Part shown: positions 60,311-64,000 of the stretch, in pieces
Numbering within the stretch: the stretch's first letter is position 1
How the letters are laid out: the number at the start of each line of letters is the position of its first letter
Assembly (NCBI GenBank): GCA_013397935.1
Contig: VZRN01001308.1
Coordinates: 454,612-518,611, forward strand
Direction: 5' to 3'
DNA: 64,000 bases
Source: Dasyornis broadbenti
Taxonomy: Eukaryota; Chordata; Aves; Passeriformes; Dasyornithidae
The notes under the pieces: generated by a model
Told to the model about the DNA's origin: nothing
Database searches by the model: none
What the model saw: only the letters and a program-made list of their open reading frames with translations
Program-made: the position numbers and the translations under genes

Positions 60311-61424
60311 CTTCCTGAGGAGCTAGCAGCTTCATCGCTGCCTTAGCCATGGGGGATGCTGCCAGGGAGCACCGTCCTGCCTGTGACGGCAGATCGAGGT
60401 TAGTTGCAAAGCTGTTGGGCGTGCAGTTATTTCCTTTGATCTTTTGCTTCATCCCTGTGTCTGTGTTTGCGTGGTGTGGGGAAAGATGGACGAAGCAGCG
60501 AGGTGCAGGAGCTGGAGGTTGTCTTTGAAACCCAGGGGGTCTGCAGAGCCTCGTGGGGGTCAATGCCTCCTGACATCTTTTGGGAAGAGGAGATGTGTTC
60601 TAATAGCCTGGGGTTTGTTCAGGGAGTGCTAACCAGAGAGAGGAAACTGATTGAGAAGTGACTCATAGGATGAAATGGCACTGTCTTATTCCGCAGCTCG
60701 ATTCTCTGGACAAACTTGGTTTCCCATCTGTTATTTGCAGAGAAGGAGATGAGTTTGGGGGTTGGTTCCTCTCGCTCGCCAGCAAGCGAGCAAGTTGATT
60801 ATTTTCTGGCAAGCATTAGCAGGATGATTACTGACGGCTCCGGTGGCTTCCCCTTCTGGGCAGGAGTGCCAAGGACTGGATTTTATTTATATTGAGAGGT
60901 TTGAAGATAAAGATGAGCATAAGGTGGCCTTTTTCACAAGTGACTCGGTGCCTCAGTGACCAATTCCCCTGTCAATTAAGTGCTGAAACACTCCTAATTG
61001 CACATTTTCTCTGGAGCCCTGGGTTCTCCTCAAACTGTGCTTTAGATTTGGACCAGGAAGCTTCAGCCCACGCTGCCTGCATGTTTGCATCCGCCTCCTC
61101 TCCACCTGGATGCAGGCGGGAATTTTGGTGGTGTCTTGACATGCAGCCCGGCCCCGGGCTCAAAACAGCTCCCGTGCCTTGGGCTGCTTGTGGTCCTCCC
61201 AAAGCACCTCAGGAGACTCCGTCTCCTGCTGTTATCCATCCACCTTGGCTTGGACCCTGGCTGATACATCACATCACAGCCTCCCACTGGATGATTTGCA
61301 GGCTCTTCATTGCGTTTGCATGTAGGCTGTGCGCTGATCCAAACAACCAGGGCTGCTTTTCCTACCCTCCGCACATGAGCTCCATGGCAAACTGTCCCTG
61401 CACTGCTGTACGAGAGCTCAGTGA

Positions 61425-61562
61425 CAGAATCATGGAATGGTTTGGGTTGGAAGGGACCTTCAAGATACCGTTTTCCAACTCCCTGCCATGGGCAGGAACA
61501 CCTTTCACTAGATAAGGTTGTTCAGGGCCCCATCCAACCTTTGCCTCAAACACTTCCAGGGA
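61425..61562 (-). mobile_element. CR1 LINE 3' fragment, antisense
   Basis: Contains CAGAATCATGGAATGGTTTG, GGTTGGAAGGGACCTTCAAG, CATGGGCAGGAACACCTTTC and CCCCATCCAACC. Confidence 0.94.
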
Positions 61563-64000
61563 GAGTTTAGTTCTGCTTTAAAACAACCCCAAAACTTCAC
61601 AAAAAGGCATATATTGGTGTTTGTCATATGCTCCACCAGCCAGTCTGGGATGGTATGGGATACATGATCCACACAGTACCTTTCGTTTTTTCCATGCATC
61701 AGCAGCTCCTCCAGGATTTGCTGAGCTTTCCTTGCTCTCCTGCAGCCATTCCCACCTCCTGCCTTCCCAGCAGTATCCCAGCTCCCCATCACAACTTGCT
61801 GTTGCCTCTGTTCTCTAGCCAAGGGCTGCCTTCTAGCACTGCCTTTTCCCTTGGATCAGGATGTTGTTTAATTGTAGAGTATGTGGCTTTGGCAGATTTC
61901 AGCGTGACAATGTAAAACACAAGACATGTCTCCTGGGGAGTTCCTCAGGAGTGGATCCGGGAGGCATGGAGGGAAGGGATGTTTCGCTGACTGGCTGATT
62001 TTGTGAGACAACGGTTCTTCATGTGCAGGCAGAGCTGCTGAGCTGAAGACACTTAAGGACACTCTCAGGCAGGACATTGGCAGCTCTCGGAAGAGGCCAG
62101 GCTGTTGCAATATTCCCCTAGGATAAGCCAGTAGCAGCCATGAATGAAACCTTTCTCCATCCAGTCAGTGATCTTGGTGTTGAGCCTCTCTATTAGCCTG
62201 ATTAACACACTACCTTCATTACCCAGTTCCAGCTTGGGGTATTTTTATACTCATGCTGGTGCCTGCGAAAGACAGAGGGAGCTGTGACTGTGGCCTTGGG
62301 GTACATCTGCTGGGGGGTGGCTTCATCTGCCAGCTGTTGCCAGAGGTGCCCTGTCAAGCTCTTCCCAAACACGTTTGGGGGTTTTTTTTCAGGATTGCCA
62401 GTTTTGTAGAATATGAACACAAGTTTTGGGCAACTCACAGAAAACCCACATTCCTTTTCTTTTCTGAATTCCCATGAACTTGGGTTCTTGTTTTTCAGGT
62501 TGTTGTACCTCTTGTCTCATGCCAAAGGACGAGTGTGGCTTGTATCTTCTGTTGAACAAGGCTCCTCTCCTCTGTCCTCTTTAAAATGGGCACCCTTGGA
62601 TGGGATTGATAATGTTGGACTCAAGATGACTTGGGAGCTGCTCTTCCCGGTCTAAAATAATAATAATTTAAAACCGGTCAGATGGACTGAACCCATTGGC
62701 CTCCTCTGACACAGGGGTGTGTAGCTAGCAAGGTCGATGGCTTTGCCTGCAGTGAAGTCTAAATGGGTAGAGCTGTTGAGGAACTATTCCGCCTCAAGTC
62801 TCCAAAGTCGGAAATATGGTAATCTAAATATGGTTTCTCCTTTTTGGTTTTATTATTTTTCTGTAGTAGGATAACATCCTGGGTGACCTCCAAATGGTCC
62901 AAAATAACCAACGCTCAGCAAAGACAGAATTACTCTTTATTATAATCCTAAATTTTGGCGTGAAGATATCTTGGCTGTTCAATTACAATGTTTTTCTGCT
63001 TACAGTGCTCATTTTAAAGCTTCTGCCCACTGCAAAGACTGAACTCTATACTTGAGATACTTTTAGAGCTGTATTGTCTTACCTCAGGAGGACAAAATAA
63101 CCTGCACATAACCAGTGCTCCCTCACATCTCCTGCTAACAAATCCTGGGGATGGGCTATTTTCACACAGTCTCCTAAAACAGGTGGTGTTAGAATAACTT
63201 CAGAAGCCTTATAAACTCAAGCTGTGTCTACCATTTCAGATCCTTTTTAAACGTGTGCTTTTCTTGAATTTTTTTCTAGATAGCTCGGAAGCTGCAGTGC
63301 ACAGGGATGGATTATGGTCCCCCTTATGTATGTGCTCTGCAGAGGGTTACAATCTAGCCCACCATGCCTGTCATTTTCTATATGTGTGTGTATGTATATA
63401 TCCAATCTATAATTCTTATCAGTGTTTAAATCTGCGCTGGGCAGAGCCAGCACGTGCTGTGGATATTCCTGCTGCAATTTTTTAAAAGAAAAGCCTGATT
63501 GGAAAGTTTTCATTCCTAATGGGATTTGCAGATGGTCGGTGCTCACAGGACTGCATTGAGGGGGGAGGCACATCTGGCAGCTGTGACCCAGCAAACACCA
63601 CTACTTGCTGACCTACCCATGCATTGGGGAATAACAAGATTTGGAAGGGGATTTTGAGGAATATTCTGGGGTGTTGGAGGGGTCTGTGGTGGGGAAGGTA
63701 AGGCTGGTGGCCCGTGGGTATGTTGAGCACCGCATGCAAGGCTGGGGCAGGTCACGTATTGGATACAAACATTCCAAATGTCTGTACAGACGGGATGGTT
63801 CAAGCTATCAAAGCTTGTGAGATCAGAACAGGCATAAAATATCCTATCGATGAAAGGCCTGCAAGCTTTACCTCCCTGAGTCTTCTGCTGAGCCCAACAG
63901 CATGTGTATAATTTGCTTTAATGGTTAGAAACATCTGCTGTTAAAAGTGATGCTTAATATATTTGGCTTCCATTTCCAGTCATTAGTTCTTTTTATGCCT

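Larger units (their letters stand above)
45039..64000 (+). other. BSN: BSN intron downstream of the zinc-finger exon, runs off the window
   Basis: About 19 kb without a recognisable exon. The next bassoon exon should be long and open with the VKEW-type end of the zinc finger; no such frame is present, so the intron continues past 64000. It holds five antisense CR1 fragments, a TA repeat near 47648-47660 and a CpG-rich island near 60000. Confidence 0.75.

Overview
This is vertebrate nuclear DNA from a bird. Protein-coding information lies in short exons with GT..AG introns. The interspersed repeats I recognise are CR1 LINE fragments, several with the (ATTCTGTG)n-type tail typical of birds. I saw no SINE families of the mammalian kind. 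The species cannot be fixed from the sequence alone. There is one assembly gap of 344 N at 22693-23036.

Two genes, both on the + strand, can be supported. (1) TRAIP, a RING-type E3 ubiquitin ligase of the replisome, is complete: 15 coding exons from 301 to 19206 give 459 residues, with every reading phase closing. Its GC-rich promoter occupies the first ~300 bases. The 3' UTR follows the stop, with an ATTAAA at 19758 and a later AATAAA at 20335, and it contains a perfect 12-bp hairpin. (2) BSN (bassoon, a presynaptic active-zone scaffold) is represented by one certain coding exon at 44639-45038, which carries most of its first zinc finger. The first exon with the initiator is not visible and most likely lies in the N gap. 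The exons after 45038 lie beyond the window.

Layout: 1-300 TRAIP promoter; 301-19206 TRAIP coding exons and introns; 19207 to about 20360 TRAIP 3' end; 20360-21540 intergenic DNA with nothing recognised; 21540-21870 a CpG-rich block with an AP-1 site and a TATA-like box; 21873-22660 an unusual array of CRE-like and CCAAT motifs repeated every 61-62 bp (or 40-41 bp); 22640-22692 GC boxes and an E-box at the gap edge; 22693-23036 gap; 23037-23480 strongly G-skewed, tandemly duplicated sequence; 23480-44638 BSN intron; 44639-45038 BSN exon; 45039-64000 the next BSN intron. The introns hold eleven CR1 fragments, simple repeats, and a CpG-rich island at about 59700-60300.

The most interesting item is the CRE/CCAAT array just upstream of the inferred BSN start. 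Its spacing is regular (16 bp, 20 bp, then about 26 bp within each unit). That would put the sites on a nearly constant face of the DNA helix. The two genes do not act in one pathway; they are simply neighbours.
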